From: RYN-111 sp963760125
GTDB lineage: Bacteria > Actinomycetota > Actinomycetes > Mycobacteriales > SCTD01
Length of the DNA: 64,000 nt
Assembly (NCBI GenBank): GCA_963760125.1
Contig: CAVXBV010000014.1
Span: 322,980 to 386,979, forward strand
Direction of reading: 5' to 3'
Numbering within the stretch: position 1 is the stretch's first letter; each line of letters starts with the position of its first letter. Position numbers and translations under genes: made by a program. The notes beneath the pieces are model-generated. The model had not been told where the DNA came from. It saw nothing but the letters and a program-made list of their open reading frames with translations, and made no database searches. Shown here one piece after another: positions 24,607-34,221 of the stretch.

Positions 24607-26383
24607 CTAGCTTCTTGAGGTAGACGCCGTTCAGCGAGGGCTCACCGAGCACCTTCGACAGGAACACGCCGCCGACCTTCGGGCCGTAGACGTGGTAGGC
24701 CTTGTCGTACAGGTAGGGGATGTACGGCACCTTCTCCATGATCTTCTTGTCGAGCGCGCCCCAGTCCTTCGCGGCCTTCTCGACATCGGTCTCCAGGGAG
24801 ATCCGGTCGATCTCGGCGTTGATCTCCGGGTCGTTGAAGTGCTGGTAGTTGGGCGAGCCGACGCCGATCGTGCGCCCGTCCAGGGTCGGCGGGATCACGG
24901 TGCCCGCGCTCGGCCAGTCGGCACCCCAGCCGCCGCCGTAGATGTCGAACTGGTTGTCGGGCTTGCCGATGACGTCGTAGAAGTTCTTCGGGTCGATCGG
25001 CTTGAGGACGACCTTGAAGCCGGCCTTCTCGAGCCCGGCCTTGACGGCCACCGAGCCCTCCTGGCCCTTCGCGGTGTTGGCGTAGCCGTAGACGACGCTC
25101 ATCCCGACCTTGTTCTTCTTCTCCAGGATCGCCTTGGCCTTCTCCGGCTGACCCTGCGGGAACTTCTTCTGGTCGTAGAGGTCGAACGCCTCGTAGCCGG
25201 GCACGGTCGGCGACAGCACCGTGCTGGCGAAGTCACCAGCGGAGGCGCCACCGACGATCTGGCGCAGCTGGAAGGACGGCCACGCGTACAGCAGAGCCTT
25301 GCGCAGCTCGACGTCCGTGATGCGGGTGTTGTTGATGTTGCGCACCAGCACGAAGGCGGTGTTGCCCTGCACGGTGCGCGCCTTGATCTCCGGCGTCGTG
25401 TCGACCTGCTTGAGCACCTCGGGCAGCACCAGCGTGGTGAGGCTCATGGCGGCTGGTCGTCACCGTTGGCGGCGATCAGGCGCTGGTTGATCGCCAGCGG
25501 GTCCGCACCGAAGGTGAACTCGAAGCCGTCGACGTACTGGTGGCGGGCCGGGTCGCTCTTCGGGTCCCACGTCGGTGTTCTTCACCAGGGTGAGGCTCTT
25601 GTCGACGGTGTGCTCGGAGATCTTGTACGGCCCCGTCGACTGCGGCATGAGGTCGTACTTCGCCTTGGTGTCCTTGGCCTTCTGGACCGGGGAGGTGGTC
25701 GTGAGACCCGCGGCGAACGGCATGTCGGCCCGCGGCTGGTCGAAGAAGAACGTGATCGTCTTCGGCGGCGTCGTCCGCCTTGATGACCGTGTCCGGCAGG
25801 GACTTGCCCGCCGTACGGGCCGGGGTAGAAGTTGCGGAAGCTCGCCGGCCTTGCCCGCGAGCCAGTCGTAGAGGTAGGTCGGCCCCTCGGTGTAGGCGGA
25901 GTCGAACCCGCGCTCGACGGCGTACTTGATGTCGGAGGGCTTGACTGGGTTGCCGTCGTCGAAGCTGCACGTTGTCGCGCAGCGTGTAGGTCCAGCTCTT
26001 GCCACCGTCCTCGGTGACGCCGGTGTTGGTCGCGAGGTCGCCGACCAGCGTGACCTTGCCGTCCTTCTCGATGTACGTCGTGAGCTGGCGCTCGACCATG
26101 AAGGCGAGCGACTGGTTGTTGTTGACGTAGATGCGCGCGGGATCCAGGTGGGAGAAGTCGGTCTGCTCGAAGAGCTTGACGATGCCGCCCGAGTGTGTTG
26201 CCGGGGACGTCGTACGCCGGGCCCTTGGCGTCGTTGTCGACTTCGAACGCGAGGGCCTCGGCCTTCCCGCCCGGGCTGGCGGTCGTTCGCCTTGCTACCG
26301 CTGCTGCCACTGCCGCACGCCGTGACACCCAGTGCCATCACGCCCGCGACCGCGACCATCCGCAGCCCTGTGCTCCGCCTCAT
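24607..26383 (-). pseudogene. Peptide ABC transporter substrate-binding lipoprotein (many frameshifts)
   Basis: An SBP family 5 protein. The N-terminus MRRSTGLRMVAVAGVMALGV-TACGS is a lipoprotein signal with a lipobox Cys, anchoring it outside the membrane. Recognisable blocks follow in alternating frames: AFEVDNDAKGPAYDVPGNT, FMVERQLTTYIEKDGKVT, SWTYTLRDNV, DIKYAVERGFDSAY, STGPYKISEH, then a long clean stretch from VLPEVLKQV to VPYIPYLYDKAYHVYGPKVG and LNGVYLKK before TAG. At least seven shifts lie between about 25450 and 26310, and one more near the stop. Codon use and conservation stay good, so this reads as low-quality sequence across an otherwise normal ~580-residue gene. It binds the peptide for the DppB/DppC permease. 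Confidence 0.8.
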
Positions 26384-26452
26384 GTGTGACCTCTCGTCGT
26401 GGGAGTCGTGAAGGGTCGTGCTCACCGGCGCGGGTGTGCCGGCGTCGTGCGG

Positions 26453-27442
26453 TCAGTTGGTGCTCTTGGGGTCGAGCGCGTCGCGCACCGAGTCCCCGAG
26501 CAGGTTGAAGCACAGGACGAGGACGAACAGCGCCAGTCCCGGGAACAGGGTGTAGGCCAGGTCGTCCTGGTAGACCTGCGCGCCCTTGCTGATCATCCGG
26601 CCCCAGTCGGGGGTGGGCTCGACGATGCCGACGCCCAGGAAGGACAGCGCAGCCTCCGTGGTGATGAGCGCGGGCAGGGTCAGCGAGAAGGTCACGAGGG
26701 TCGGGGACCACAGGTTGGGCATGAGCTCTCGGCGCACGATCCGCCACGAGCTCGCCCCGGACATGCGCGCGGCGTCGACGAACTCACGCTCCCGCAGGGA
26801 GAGGACCTGGCCGCGGATCAGCCGAGCCTGGTACACCCAGCCGAGCACCGACAGGATGAAGATGAGCGTGGCGAAGCGCAGCAGGATCGGCGTCTCCTCG
26901 TCGGGGGCGACGAACAGCGACTCCACGACCGGGCTGAACGCGATGATGAACAGCAGGCCCGGGAAGGCGAAGACCACGTCCATGATCCGGCCACCGAGCG
27001 CGTCGACCCAGCCGCCGAGGTAGCCGATGATCAGGCCGTAGAGCACGCCGAACGCGGTGGTGATCACGGCCGCGGAGCCCGCGATGAGCAGCGAGGTGCG
27101 GGCGCCGTAGACCAGCTGCATGAACGTGTCACGACCGAGGCCCGGCTCGAGCCCGAGCCAGTGGGAGCCGCTGATCCCCCCGAACGCGCCGGCCGGGAAG
27201 CCGTACTGGTCCAGCAGACCGGGCTCGTTCTGCCCGTAGGTGGTGGACGCGTCCTTGCCGTAGACCGCGGAGATCAGCGGGGCGAGGATCGCGACGACGA
27301 CGAAGAAGAGCACGACGTACGCGGAGACGACGCCGACGCGGTCGCGACGGAAGCGCTGCCAGGCGATGCGGCGCGGCGACCTGCCGGTGTCGACGGGGGC
27401 CGGCGTCGGGGACGGAGCCTCCCCCGGGTCGGCCCGAGTCAC
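26453..27442 (-). CDS. Peptide ABC transporter permease, OppC/DppC type
   Basis: A 329-residue intact permease: a cytoplasmic N-terminus with RIAWQRFRRDRVGVVSAY (OppC_N domain), then about six membrane segments, with the EAA loop EREFVDAARMSGASSWRIVRR (two overlapping blocks, ~residues 218-238) that contacts the ATPases, and LSFLGVGIVEPTPDWG typical of DppC. Unusually it is the first gene of the operon, ahead of the binding protein, permease B and the two ATPases. GTG start with only a weak ribosome site. The ~170-base gap upstream should hold the operon promoter, but none was clear. Confidence 0.93.
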   Translation of the reverse strand: MTRADPGEAPSPTPAPVDTGRSPRRIAWQRFRRDRVGVVSAYVVLFFVVVAILAPLISAVYGKDASTTYGQNEPGLLDQYGFPAGAFGGISGSHWLGLEPGLGRDTFMQLVYGARTSLLIAGSAAVITTAFGVLYGLIIGYLGGWVDALGGRIMDVVFAFPGLLFIIAFSPVVESLFVAPDEETPILLRFATLIFILSVLGWVYQARLIRGQVLSLREREFVDAARMSGASSWRIVRRELMPNLWSPTLVTFSLTLPALITTEAALSFLGVGIVEPTPDWGRMISKGAQVYQDDLAYTLFPGLALFVLVLCFNLLGDSVRDALDPKSTN

Positions 27443-27614
27443 GAGAACGTCGCTAATGCTTCACCTGCCCCTCGGTGCGGAGGAGCAGAAGGTACAGAAG
27501 GCGGCGCCCTGATGTGCGCGCGGCACCATGTGGACACGCAGGTGTGCCCCGGCAGCCACCTGCGTCGCCGGGGCCAGGGAGTACGGCCAGCGGGTCTGGC
27601 TCAGCCGAAACGGC

Positions 27615-29168
27615 TCAGCGGGAGCGGCGCGGAGCGGGCGGCTGACCGGCCCGCGCGGCCAGCTCTGCGCGGGTGCGGGCCGGTCCCGCGGGAGCACCGG
27701 CCCGGCGGTTGCGCTTGGGCTGGGCCGGGGCGGTCTGCGTTCCCCCGGCGGCCGCGGCGGCCCGGGTGGCCTCCCGCGCCTCGGGGCTGGAGACCTCGTG
27801 CTGCTTGGGTGCCCGCGCGCCTGCGCCGGCACCGCCGGGGCGACCGCCGCCCGCTCCGCGACCACCGGTCTGCTGCTGGGGCGCGGCCTGGCGGGCACCG
27901 CCGCCACTGCCCCCTGCCCCGCGACCGCCACCCCGGCCGCCGCCTGACCCGGCGGCGCGCGGTGCGCGGGCCGGCTGCTCCACGACGGGGGCCGGCTCCA
28001 CGTGCGGCGCGGCCGGTCCCGCGAGCTCGGCGATGATCGGCGCGCCCGGTCGGACGGGGCGGGTGTCGGGGTTGATGCCGGCCTGCTTGGTCATGAGGCG
28101 CACGTCCTTGACCTGCTCGGGCGTGGCCAGGGTGACCACGATGCCGCCGGCGCCGGCGCGCGCCGTCCGGCCGGAGCGGTGCAGGTAGGCCTTGTGCTCG
28201 GTCGGCGGGTCGACGTGCACCACGATCGCCACGTCGTCGACGTGGATGCCGCGGGCCGCGATGTCGGTGCACACGAGCACGCGGGTGGACCCGTCCATGA
28301 ACGCGCCCAGGTTGCGCTCCCGCGCGCCTTGGGACAGGTTGCCGTGCAGCTCGACCGCCGGGATGCCGGACGCGGTGAGTTGCTTGGCCAGCTTCTTGGC
28401 GGTGTGCTTCGTGCGCATGAACAGCACCGAGCGGTCCAGCCCGCCCGCGAGCCCGCGCACGACGTCCATCTTGTCGGCGGCGCTGACGTGGAAGACGTGG
28501 TGGGTCATGGTGCTGACAGGTGCGACCGCCGGGTCGACCGAGTGGGTCGTGGGCTCGTGGAGGTAGCGCTTGACGAGGACGTCGACGCCGTTGTCGAGCG
28601 TGGCGGAGAACAGCATCCGCTGACCCTTCTTCGGGGTCTTGTCCAGCAGCCGCTTCACCGCCGGCAGGAACCCGAGGTCGGCCATGTGGTCGGCCTCGTC
28701 GAGGATGGTGATCTCGACGGCCGACAGGTCGGCGTACCCCTGGTTGATGAGGTCCTCGAGCCGTCCGGGGCAGGCGATGAGCACGTCTACGCCGGGGGCC
28801 AGGGCCTTGACCTGCGGGTTCTGGCCCACGCCGCCGAACACGACAGCGGTCGTCAGGTGCAGTCGCTTGGCGAGGGGCTGAACGACGGCCAGCACCTGGT
28901 TGGCGAGCTCGCGCGTCGGGACGAGGATGAGGCTGCGCGCCTTGCGCGGCTGGCGCGTGCCGCCGGCCAGGTTGGCCACGAGCGGCAGGCTGAAGGCGAG
29001 CGTCTTGCCACTGCCGGTGCGGCCGCGGCCGAGCACGTCGCGGCCGGCGAGGGTGTCCGGCAGCGTCGCCGCCTGGATCGGGAAGGGGGCCGTCAGGCCC
29101 TGCAGGTCGAGCTCGGCGCAGAGCAGGGGCGGCACGCCGTACGACGCAAAGGTGCGGGAGGTGGTCAC
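27615..29168 (-). CDS. DEAD-box RNA helicase
   Basis: A 517-residue superfamily 2 helicase with the DEAD-family motif set: Q-motif region FPIQAATLPDTLAGRDVLG, motif I GRTGSGKTLAFSLPL (~residues 44-58), PTRELANQ (Ia), DEADHMADLGF (II), FSATLD (III), LVCTDIAARGIHVD (V) and HRSGRTARAG (VI). After the core is a ~130-residue Gly/Arg/Ala/Pro-rich tail (~380-517) with RGG-like steps, which in this family gives sequence-nonspecific RNA binding. Comparable to RhlE/CsdA-type enzymes of ribosome assembly or cold response. GTG start with TGGAGC upstream; divergent from the rRNA/tRNA methyltransferase with a 55-base shared promoter region. Confidence 0.93.
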   Translation of the reverse strand: MTTSRTFASYGVPPLLCAELDLQGLTAPFPIQAATLPDTLAGRDVLGRGRTGSGKTLAFSLPLVANLAGGTRQPRKARSLILVPTRELANQVLAVVQPLAKRLHLTTAVVFGGVGQNPQVKALAPGVDVLIACPGRLEDLINQGYADLSAVEITILDEADHMADLGFLPAVKRLLDKTPKKGQRMLFSATLDNGVDVLVKRYLHEPTTHSVDPAVAPVSTMTHHVFHVSAADKMDVVRGLAGGLDRSVLFMRTKHTAKKLAKQLTASGIPAVELHGNLSQGARERNLGAFMDGSTRVLVCTDIAARGIHVDDVAIVVHVDPPTEHKAYLHRSGRTARAGAGGIVVTLATPEQVKDVRLMTKQAGINPDTRPVRPGAPIIAELAGPAAPHVEPAPVVEQPARAPRAAGSGGGRGGGRGAGGSGGGARQAAPQQQTGGRGAGGGRPGGAGAGARAPKQHEVSSPEAREATRAAAAAGGTQTAPAQPKRNRRAGAPAGPARTRAELAARAGQPPAPRRSR

Positions 29169-29223
29169 GCTCCATTGTCGCAGGTGACGCGCTCCCGCCA
29201 TGGCGTGCGGCAGGCTGGGTCGC

Positions 29224-29946
29224 GTGACCGACTCCGCGCCCGTCCCCCTCGAGGGCTTCCACGCGGTCAAGCACGCGCTGCGCTTCGCCCCGCACCTGGT
29301 CACGGGCGTCGTGGTGCGCTCGGTCAAGGAGGCAGCGGCCCTCGCCGCTGCCCTTGCCCCCGATGTGCTGGACCTGCTGCTCGAGCTCGCCGTCGAGGGA
29401 CCCGTGGACCACCCGACGGGGATCACCGGGACGGGACGGCGCCCACCGGACGGCTCGAAGGTCCTGACGGCGCGCGCGGCGCCCCTGGTCCTGCTCGACG
29501 ACCCGCGGCACCCCGGCAACGCCGGCGCCGTGGTGCGCGTCGCCGCCGCCGCCGGTGCGTCGGGAGTGGCGCTGCTCGGCACGCTCGACCCGTGGCACCC
29601 CGCGGTCGTCCGCGGCGCCGCCGGCCTGCACTTCGCGCTCCCCGTCCTCACGCTCGGCCCCGCGGACCTGAGCAGCATCACCGGGCCCGTCATCGGTCTG
29701 GACGCCGAGGGCGAGCCGTTCGCCGGGCTGCCGGACGACGCCGTCCTGGCCGTCGGCTCCGAGCGCCGCGGCTTGAGCGACGCGGTCCGCGCCCGCGCCG
29801 ATCTCGTCGTGGCCCTGCCGATGCGGGACGGGGTGTCCTCCCTCAACCTGGCGACCGCGGTCAGTGCCGCGCTCTACGCCTGGCGTCTCAACCGGCCGCC
29901 TCCAGACCAGGGTCCTGGCCGAGGAGCGACGTCGCGTCGCGCGTGA
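29224..29946 (+). CDS. SpoU/TrmH-family RNA 2'-O-methyltransferase
   Basis: A 240-residue SPOUT protein. Motif 1 is VLLDDPRHPGNAGAVVRVAAAAG (two blocks, ~residues 90-112), motif 2 VLAVGSERRGLSDAV (~177-191), and motif 3 ALPMRDGVSSLNLATAVSAAL (~199-219), which together form the trefoil-knot SAM site; the invariant Asn, Glu and Arg are present. These enzymes methylate the 2'-OH of a ribose in tRNA or 23S rRNA. The N-terminal ~80 residues are the substrate-binding L30e-like part and are shorter than in RlmB. The 3' end overlaps the convergent DUF4192 gene by 59 bases. GTG start. Confidence 0.9.
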   Translation: MTDSAPVPLEGFHAVKHALRFAPHLVTGVVVRSVKEAAALAAALAPDVLDLLLELAVEGPVDHPTGITGTGRRPPDGSKVLTARAAPLVLLDDPRHPGNAGAVVRVAAAAGASGVALLGTLDPWHPAVVRGAAGLHFALPVLTLGPADLSSITGPVIGLDAEGEPFAGLPDDAVLAVGSERRGLSDAVRARADLVVALPMRDGVSSLNLATAVSAALYAWRLNRPPPDQGPGRGATSRRA

Positions 29947-30952
29947 TCCGACGCACCACCTCGGGAGACACCTGCTCGTCGAGCAGTGCCAGCAGCAGTC
30001 CCGCCAGCGTGCACGCCGGGTCGCAGGCGAGTGCCCGCTCGAGCGCGATCGAGACGGCCGCGCCACCGCCCTGGCAGTAGGCCACCCAGCCGTACAACGC
30101 GCACACCTGCGTCGCCCACGCGTCCGGGGTGCGTCGCGCGAGCTCGGCGAGCAGCGCCAGCACCACCGCCGGCTCGTCCAGGGCTGCCCCGGCGATGGTG
30201 TCGCGCACGTGCACCTCCGTGAGGCTGGTCGCGAGGTCGGCGGCGGCGGCGTCCGAGAGGTCGCGCCGCCCGTCGCTCCACCTGCCCAGCACCGCGTCCC
30301 AGCGCGCCAGGGTCTCGGTACGGGTCCAGAGCCAACCCCGCTCCGCCCTCCGCTCCTCACGCGCCTCCACGGCGTCGACGCACCGGTCGGCCTCGGGACC
30401 GCCGGCTGAGGGTCCCTGCAGGCTCGCCGCCAGCGCCTCCCGACTGGGCAGGGGCGCGCGCCCCTCCAGCACCTGCTCGGCGGCCAGCAGCTGCACCCCG
30501 GACGCGCCGCCGCCCGCGTCCACGGGCCTTCCCTCGGGCGGGCAGCAGCGCGCCTGGTCGCAGAGGTAGGACCAGAACCGCCCGTCCCGGACCAGCAGGG
30601 CGTCGACGACGGGGCAGTCGCGAGCCAGTGCCGCCACCAGGCTCTCCCAGGCCCGACCTCCGTCCACGTCGGGCTGGTCGCTGTAGACGACGACGAGCAG
30701 CCGGGTGGCCTGCGCGCGCTCGAACCGGCTGACGACGTCCGCGACCAGGCGCTGCTCCTGCGAGGGGTCCGGCAGGTCGAGCCTGAGCGTCAGGCCGAGC
30801 CGGCCGCGCGGCTCGTGGAGGCAGAGCAGGACGAGCGACTCGGCCGGGGTGAAGCCGAGGGTGAGCGGCAGGGAGGCGACCACCTCCGCGGGGCTGCGCA
30901 GGCGCGCCGAGGTGCGCGGAGGACCGGGTCTGGAGGCAGGAGGCGTCGACAT
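29888..30952 (-). CDS. DUF4192 domain-containing protein
   Basis: A 354-residue cytoplasmic protein matching the actinobacterial DUF4192 family: RLRSPAEVVASLPLTLGFTP and ESLVLLCLH near the start, RLLVVVYSD (~90-98), VVDALLVRDGRFWSYLC (~123-139) with CCPPEGRPVD, and the helical C-terminal half ALLAELARRTPDAWATQVCAL through CTLAGLLLALLDEQVSP. All family landmarks are intact. Function unknown. The ATG is only one base after GGAGG, so an alternative start cannot be ruled out. It overlaps the end of the SpoU-type methyltransferase gene on the opposite strand. Confidence 0.88.
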   Translation of the reverse strand: MSTPPASRPGPPRTSARLRSPAEVVASLPLTLGFTPAESLVLLCLHEPRGRLGLTLRLDLPDPSQEQRLVADVVSRFERAQATRLLVVVYSDQPDVDGGRAWESLVAALARDCPVVDALLVRDGRFWSYLCDQARCCPPEGRPVDAGGGASGVQLLAAEQVLEGRAPLPSREALAASLQGPSAGGPEADRCVDAVEAREERRAERGWLWTRTETLARWDAVLGRWSDGRRDLSDAAAADLATSLTEVHVRDTIAGAALDEPAVVLALLAELARRTPDAWATQVCALYGWVAYCQGGGAAVSIALERALACDPACTLAGLLLALLDEQVSPEVVRRITRDATSLLGQDPGLEAAG

Positions 30953-31028
30953 GCCTCCAACCTCGACGCCGGAACGGCCCCGTGGGGCACGACCACCCAG
31001 GATGTGGACGGCCGCCACCCCCTGTGGA

Positions 31029-32321
31029 TCAGGCCAGCGCGAAGTACCGCAGCCAGACGTACGGCCAGGCGATGGCGATCGTCACGGTCGCGGTGATCAG
31101 GCCGTACTTGGTGAACTGCCAGAACGAGATCGGGTGACCGTTGCGGGCCGCGATGCCGATGATGACGACGTTCGCACTGGCACCGACGGCCGTGGCGTTG
31201 CCGCCGAGGTCGGCGCCGAGCGCGAGCGACCACCACATGGCCTCGCCCTGCGTCGCCGTCGGTGCCGCGGCCACCAGGTCCTGCACGAGCGGGCTCATGG
31301 TGGCGACGTACGGGATGTTGTCGACGATCCCGGAGAGCACCGCTGAGCCCCAGAGCAGACCGGTGGAAGCCACGAAGTAGTGCCCGTCGACCGCCTCGGT
31401 GGCCCGCTTGCCGAGCTCCTCGATGATGCCGACCTCGACGAGCGCACCGACCATGATGAACAGCCCGACGAAGAAGACGAGCGTCGCCCACTCGACCTCC
31501 TCGAGGAACTGCGGGGGCTCGAGCTTGGACAGCGCGACGAGCGCCCCGGCGCCGAGGAGGGCGACCAGGGAGGGCTCGACGTGCAGCGACGAGTGGGCGA
31601 CGAACCCGATCATCACGGCGAACAGCACGACGCCGGACTTGATGAGCAGCGTCTTGTCGCGGATGACCTCCCTCTCGTCGAGGGCCATCAGCTCGGCAAC
31701 GCGCGACGCGTCGTACTGGAACGCAGACCGGAACATCACCCGGCACAGCAGCACGAACACGATCATGAGCACGACGACGATCGGCCCCATGTTGAGCACG
31801 AAGTCGTTGAACGTCAGGCCAGAGCGGCTCGAGATGATGATGTTCGGCGGGTCACCGATCAGCGTTGCGGCGCCTCCGATGTTGGACGCCAGCGCTTCGG
31901 CGATGAGGAACGGCACCGGTTTGAGGCCCAGCCGCTCGCAGAGAAGCAGGGTCACGGGAGCGATGAGCAGCACGGTCGTGACGTTGTCGAGCAGCGCGGA
32001 GGCCACCGCGGTGATCACGACCAGCATGACCATGACGGCGAACGGCTTGCCCTTGGCCCGCTTGGCCGCCCAGATCGCGAGGTAGTCGAACACCCCCGTC
32101 TGCTTGAGCACGCTGATGATCACCATCATCCCGAGCAGCAGGAAGATGACGTTCCAGTCGACGCCGGTCTCTTCGCTGAAGAAGGCGACCTTCGCGTCCA
32201 CGACGCCGAGCAGCACCATGGCTGCGGCGCCACCGAGCGCCGCGGCGACCCGGTGGATCCGTTCCGTGGCGATGAGGACGTACGCCCCGACGAACGCGGC
32301 GACGACGAGGATCTCGGTCAC
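31029..32321 (-). CDS. ArsB/NhaD-type ion transporter (SLC13 superfamily permease)
   Basis: A 430-residue protein with about eleven membrane segments. Hallmarks of the ArsB/NhaD group are LLGMMVIISVLKQTG, SALLDNVTTVLLIAPVTLLL (helix break with DN), SNIGGAATLIGDPPNIIIS (~residues 145-163) and in the second half SGIVDNIPYVATMSPLV and LGADLGGNATAVGASANVV. The two 'GG-A-IGDPPN'/'GGNATAVGASANV' re-entrant loops build the ion path. NhaD members exchange Na+ or Li+ for H+; ArsB exports arsenite; sequence alone does not decide, but NhaA nearby favours Na+/H+. The GTG overlaps the stop of the CBS gene (GTGA), coupling them. Confidence 0.88.
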   Translation of the reverse strand: MTEILVVAAFVGAYVLIATERIHRVAAALGGAAAMVLLGVVDAKVAFFSEETGVDWNVIFLLLGMMVIISVLKQTGVFDYLAIWAAKRAKGKPFAVMVMLVVITAVASALLDNVTTVLLIAPVTLLLCERLGLKPVPFLIAEALASNIGGAATLIGDPPNIIISSRSGLTFNDFVLNMGPIVVVLMIVFVLLCRVMFRSAFQYDASRVAELMALDEREVIRDKTLLIKSGVVLFAVMIGFVAHSSLHVEPSLVALLGAGALVALSKLEPPQFLEEVEWATLVFFVGLFIMVGALVEVGIIEELGKRATEAVDGHYFVASTGLLWGSAVLSGIVDNIPYVATMSPLVQDLVAAAPTATQGEAMWWSLALGADLGGNATAVGASANVVIIGIAARNGHPISFWQFTKYGLITATVTIAIAWPYVWLRYFALA

Positions 32322-32773
32322 GGCTGCTCACCCACCAGGCGCTGCAGCAGGCTGCTCATGGTGATCGCGCCGACCAGCTCGCCCTTGACCACGACGGCGA
32401 CCAGCGGGCTGTGTGCCCGCGCCATCACGGCGGCGATCTCGAGCACCGTCGCGTCGCCGTCCACCACGGGCAGCTCGGTGCCCCCGCCCGAGCGCGGGAG
32501 CAGAGCGCTCACCGGTATCGCGACGAGCTTCTGGACCATCTCGTCGGAGGCCTTCTCCGACAGCGCCCGTGCCAGCGCGGGGTCCTCCTGGATGTACTCG
32601 GGCAGCAAGAAGCGCAGCACCTGCGAGCCGGGCAGGACGGCGCAGGGGTGGTTGTCGGCGTCGAGGACGATGAGGCCGGGCCGGCTCTCCGCAGCCATCT
32701 GCTGCGCCGCCGCACGGGCATCGTCGTCGAGGCCGACCACGGGGAAGTGCTCGGCAAGGTCGTGGGCGCGCAT
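32318..32773 (-). CDS. CBS-domain protein
   Basis: A 151-residue soluble protein made of a CBS pair: the first around MRAHDLAEHFPVVGLDDDAR to PGLIVLDADNHPCAVLPG, the second around VSALLPRSGGGTELPVVDGD to SPLVAVVVKGELVGAITMSSLLQRL. CBS pairs bind adenosine nucleotides or sense ionic strength and gate transporters. The gene directly precedes, and is translationally coupled to, the ArsB/NhaD permease, so it is most likely its regulatory subunit. The ATG is supported by GGAG seven bases upstream. Confidence 0.88.
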   Translation of the reverse strand: MRAHDLAEHFPVVGLDDDARAAAQQMAAESRPGLIVLDADNHPCAVLPGSQVLRFLLPEYIQEDPALARALSEKASDEMVQKLVAIPVSALLPRSGGGTELPVVDGDATVLEIAAVMARAHSPLVAVVVKGELVGAITMSSLLQRLVGEQP

Positions 32774-32867
32774 GGGGCTCCATCCAGGGGGATCGGTCAG
32801 GGTCCAGCCGCTTCCAGGCAGAGCGAAGCGACTGCCGACCAGACTTCCCGGCGCACCGCGGACCACC

Positions 32868-34157
32868 CTAGGCGGTCGAGCCCTCCTCGCGGGCGGCGAT
32901 GGCGTCGTACACCCGGCCGCGGCGGCGCAGCAGGACAGCGGCGAGGGCCGCCGCGCACAGCGATCCGACCAGCACGGCGACCTTCACGTCGTCGACGCGG
33001 GCCTGTCCCTCGAAGGCGAGCTCCCCGATCAGGAGAGAGACGGTGAACCCCACACCCGACAGCGCAGACAGCGCCACGACGTCGGACCAGGCAAGGTCGT
33101 CGTCGAGGGTCGCGTGGGTGAAGCGGGCGACCAGCCAGGTCGCGCCGAGGACGCCGAGCAGCTTGCCGACGACCAGCCCCAGCACCACCCCGAGGGCCAC
33201 CCGGTCGGTGAGGCTCGAGCCGAGGCCCGACAGCCCGCCGATGGCGACACCGGCGGAGAAGAACGCGAAGACGGGTACGGCGACACCGGCCGAGACGGGT
33301 CGCAGCAGGTGCTCCAGGTGCTCGGCCAGGCCGACCCCGTGGACGTCCTCGCCGTCTTCGTCCTGGTGCGGGACCGGGACGACGAGCGCGAGCAGCACGC
33401 CGGCGACGGTCGCGTGCACCCCGGACTCGTGGACCAGGACCCAGCACGCGAGGGCCAGCGGCACGACGAGGTAGGGCAGCGTGATCCGGCGCTGCACCAG
33501 GAAGGCGAACACCGCGAGGACCGCCAGTGCCCCGGCCAGGGGCAGCAGGTGCAGGTCGTCGCTGTAGAACAGCGCGATGATCGTGATCGCGATCAGGTCG
33601 TCGACGACCGCGAGGGTCAGCAGGAAGGTGCGCAGCGCCGAGGGCAGCCGTGACCCCACCACGGCGAGCACCGCGAGCGCGAAGGCGATGTCGGTCGCGG
33701 TCGGCACGGCCCACCCGGACAGGTCGCCGTCGCCACCGAGGTTGAGCGCGCCGTACAGCAGGGCCGGGACGACGACGCCGCCGAGGGCCGCGGCCACGGG
33801 CACCGCGGCGCGGCGCGGGTCCCGCAGGTCACCGCTGACGAACTCGCGCTTGAGCTCGAGCCCGGCGACGAAGAAGAAGATGGCCAGCAGACCGTCCGCA
33901 GCCCAGGTGGCCAGGGACAGGTCGAGGTGCAGGAACGCCGGGCCGATCGTCGCGTCACGCAGGTCGACGTAGGCGTCACCCCATGGCGAGTTCGCCCATA
34001 CCAGCGCGACCACCGCCGCCGTGAGCAAGATCGCGCCGCCGACGGTCTCGGCGCGCAGGATCTCGGCGATGCGGGCGGTCTCGGGGAAGGACCCCCGGCT
34101 CAGCAGCCGGCTGGTGCCCTCCGCACCGGTCCCGGTGTCCTCCGGTGACGGGCTCAT
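32868..34157 (-). CDS. nhaA: Na+/H+ antiporter NhaA
   Basis: A 429-residue membrane protein with the NhaA signature set: VGGAILLTAAVVALVWANSP, DGLLAIFFFVAGLELKREFV (~residues 87-106), GWAVPTATDIAFALAVLAV (TM4/5 region with the transport Asp), LRTFLLTLAVVDDLIAITII containing the paired Asp-Asp that binds Na+ (~183-202), and LSGVGFTVSLLIGELAF near the end. Twelve membrane segments are expected. It exchanges cytoplasmic Na+ for periplasmic-side protons and controls pH and sodium tolerance. An extra charged loop (HQDEDGEDVHG) interrupts the middle, as in many actinobacterial NhaA. It lies upstream of the CBS-ArsB/NhaD pair on the same strand with a 94-base gap. Confidence 0.95.
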   Translation of the reverse strand: MSPSPEDTGTGAEGTSRLLSRGSFPETARIAEILRAETVGGAILLTAAVVALVWANSPWGDAYVDLRDATIGPAFLHLDLSLATWAADGLLAIFFFVAGLELKREFVSGDLRDPRRAAVPVAAALGGVVVPALLYGALNLGGDGDLSGWAVPTATDIAFALAVLAVVGSRLPSALRTFLLTLAVVDDLIAITIIALFYSDDLHLLPLAGALAVLAVFAFLVQRRITLPYLVVPLALACWVLVHESGVHATVAGVLLALVVPVPHQDEDGEDVHGVGLAEHLEHLLRPVSAGVAVPVFAFFSAGVAIGGLSGLGSSLTDRVALGVVLGLVVGKLLGVLGATWLVARFTHATLDDDLAWSDVVALSALSGVGFTVSLLIGELAFEGQARVDDVKVAVLVGSLCAAALAAVLLRRRGRVYDAIAAREEGSTA

Positions 34158-34221
34158 GCCACGACGCTGCTCATCCCACGACGCTAGCCGAGCACGGGCC
34201 GGTCGTCCCTAGGCTGGGCGC

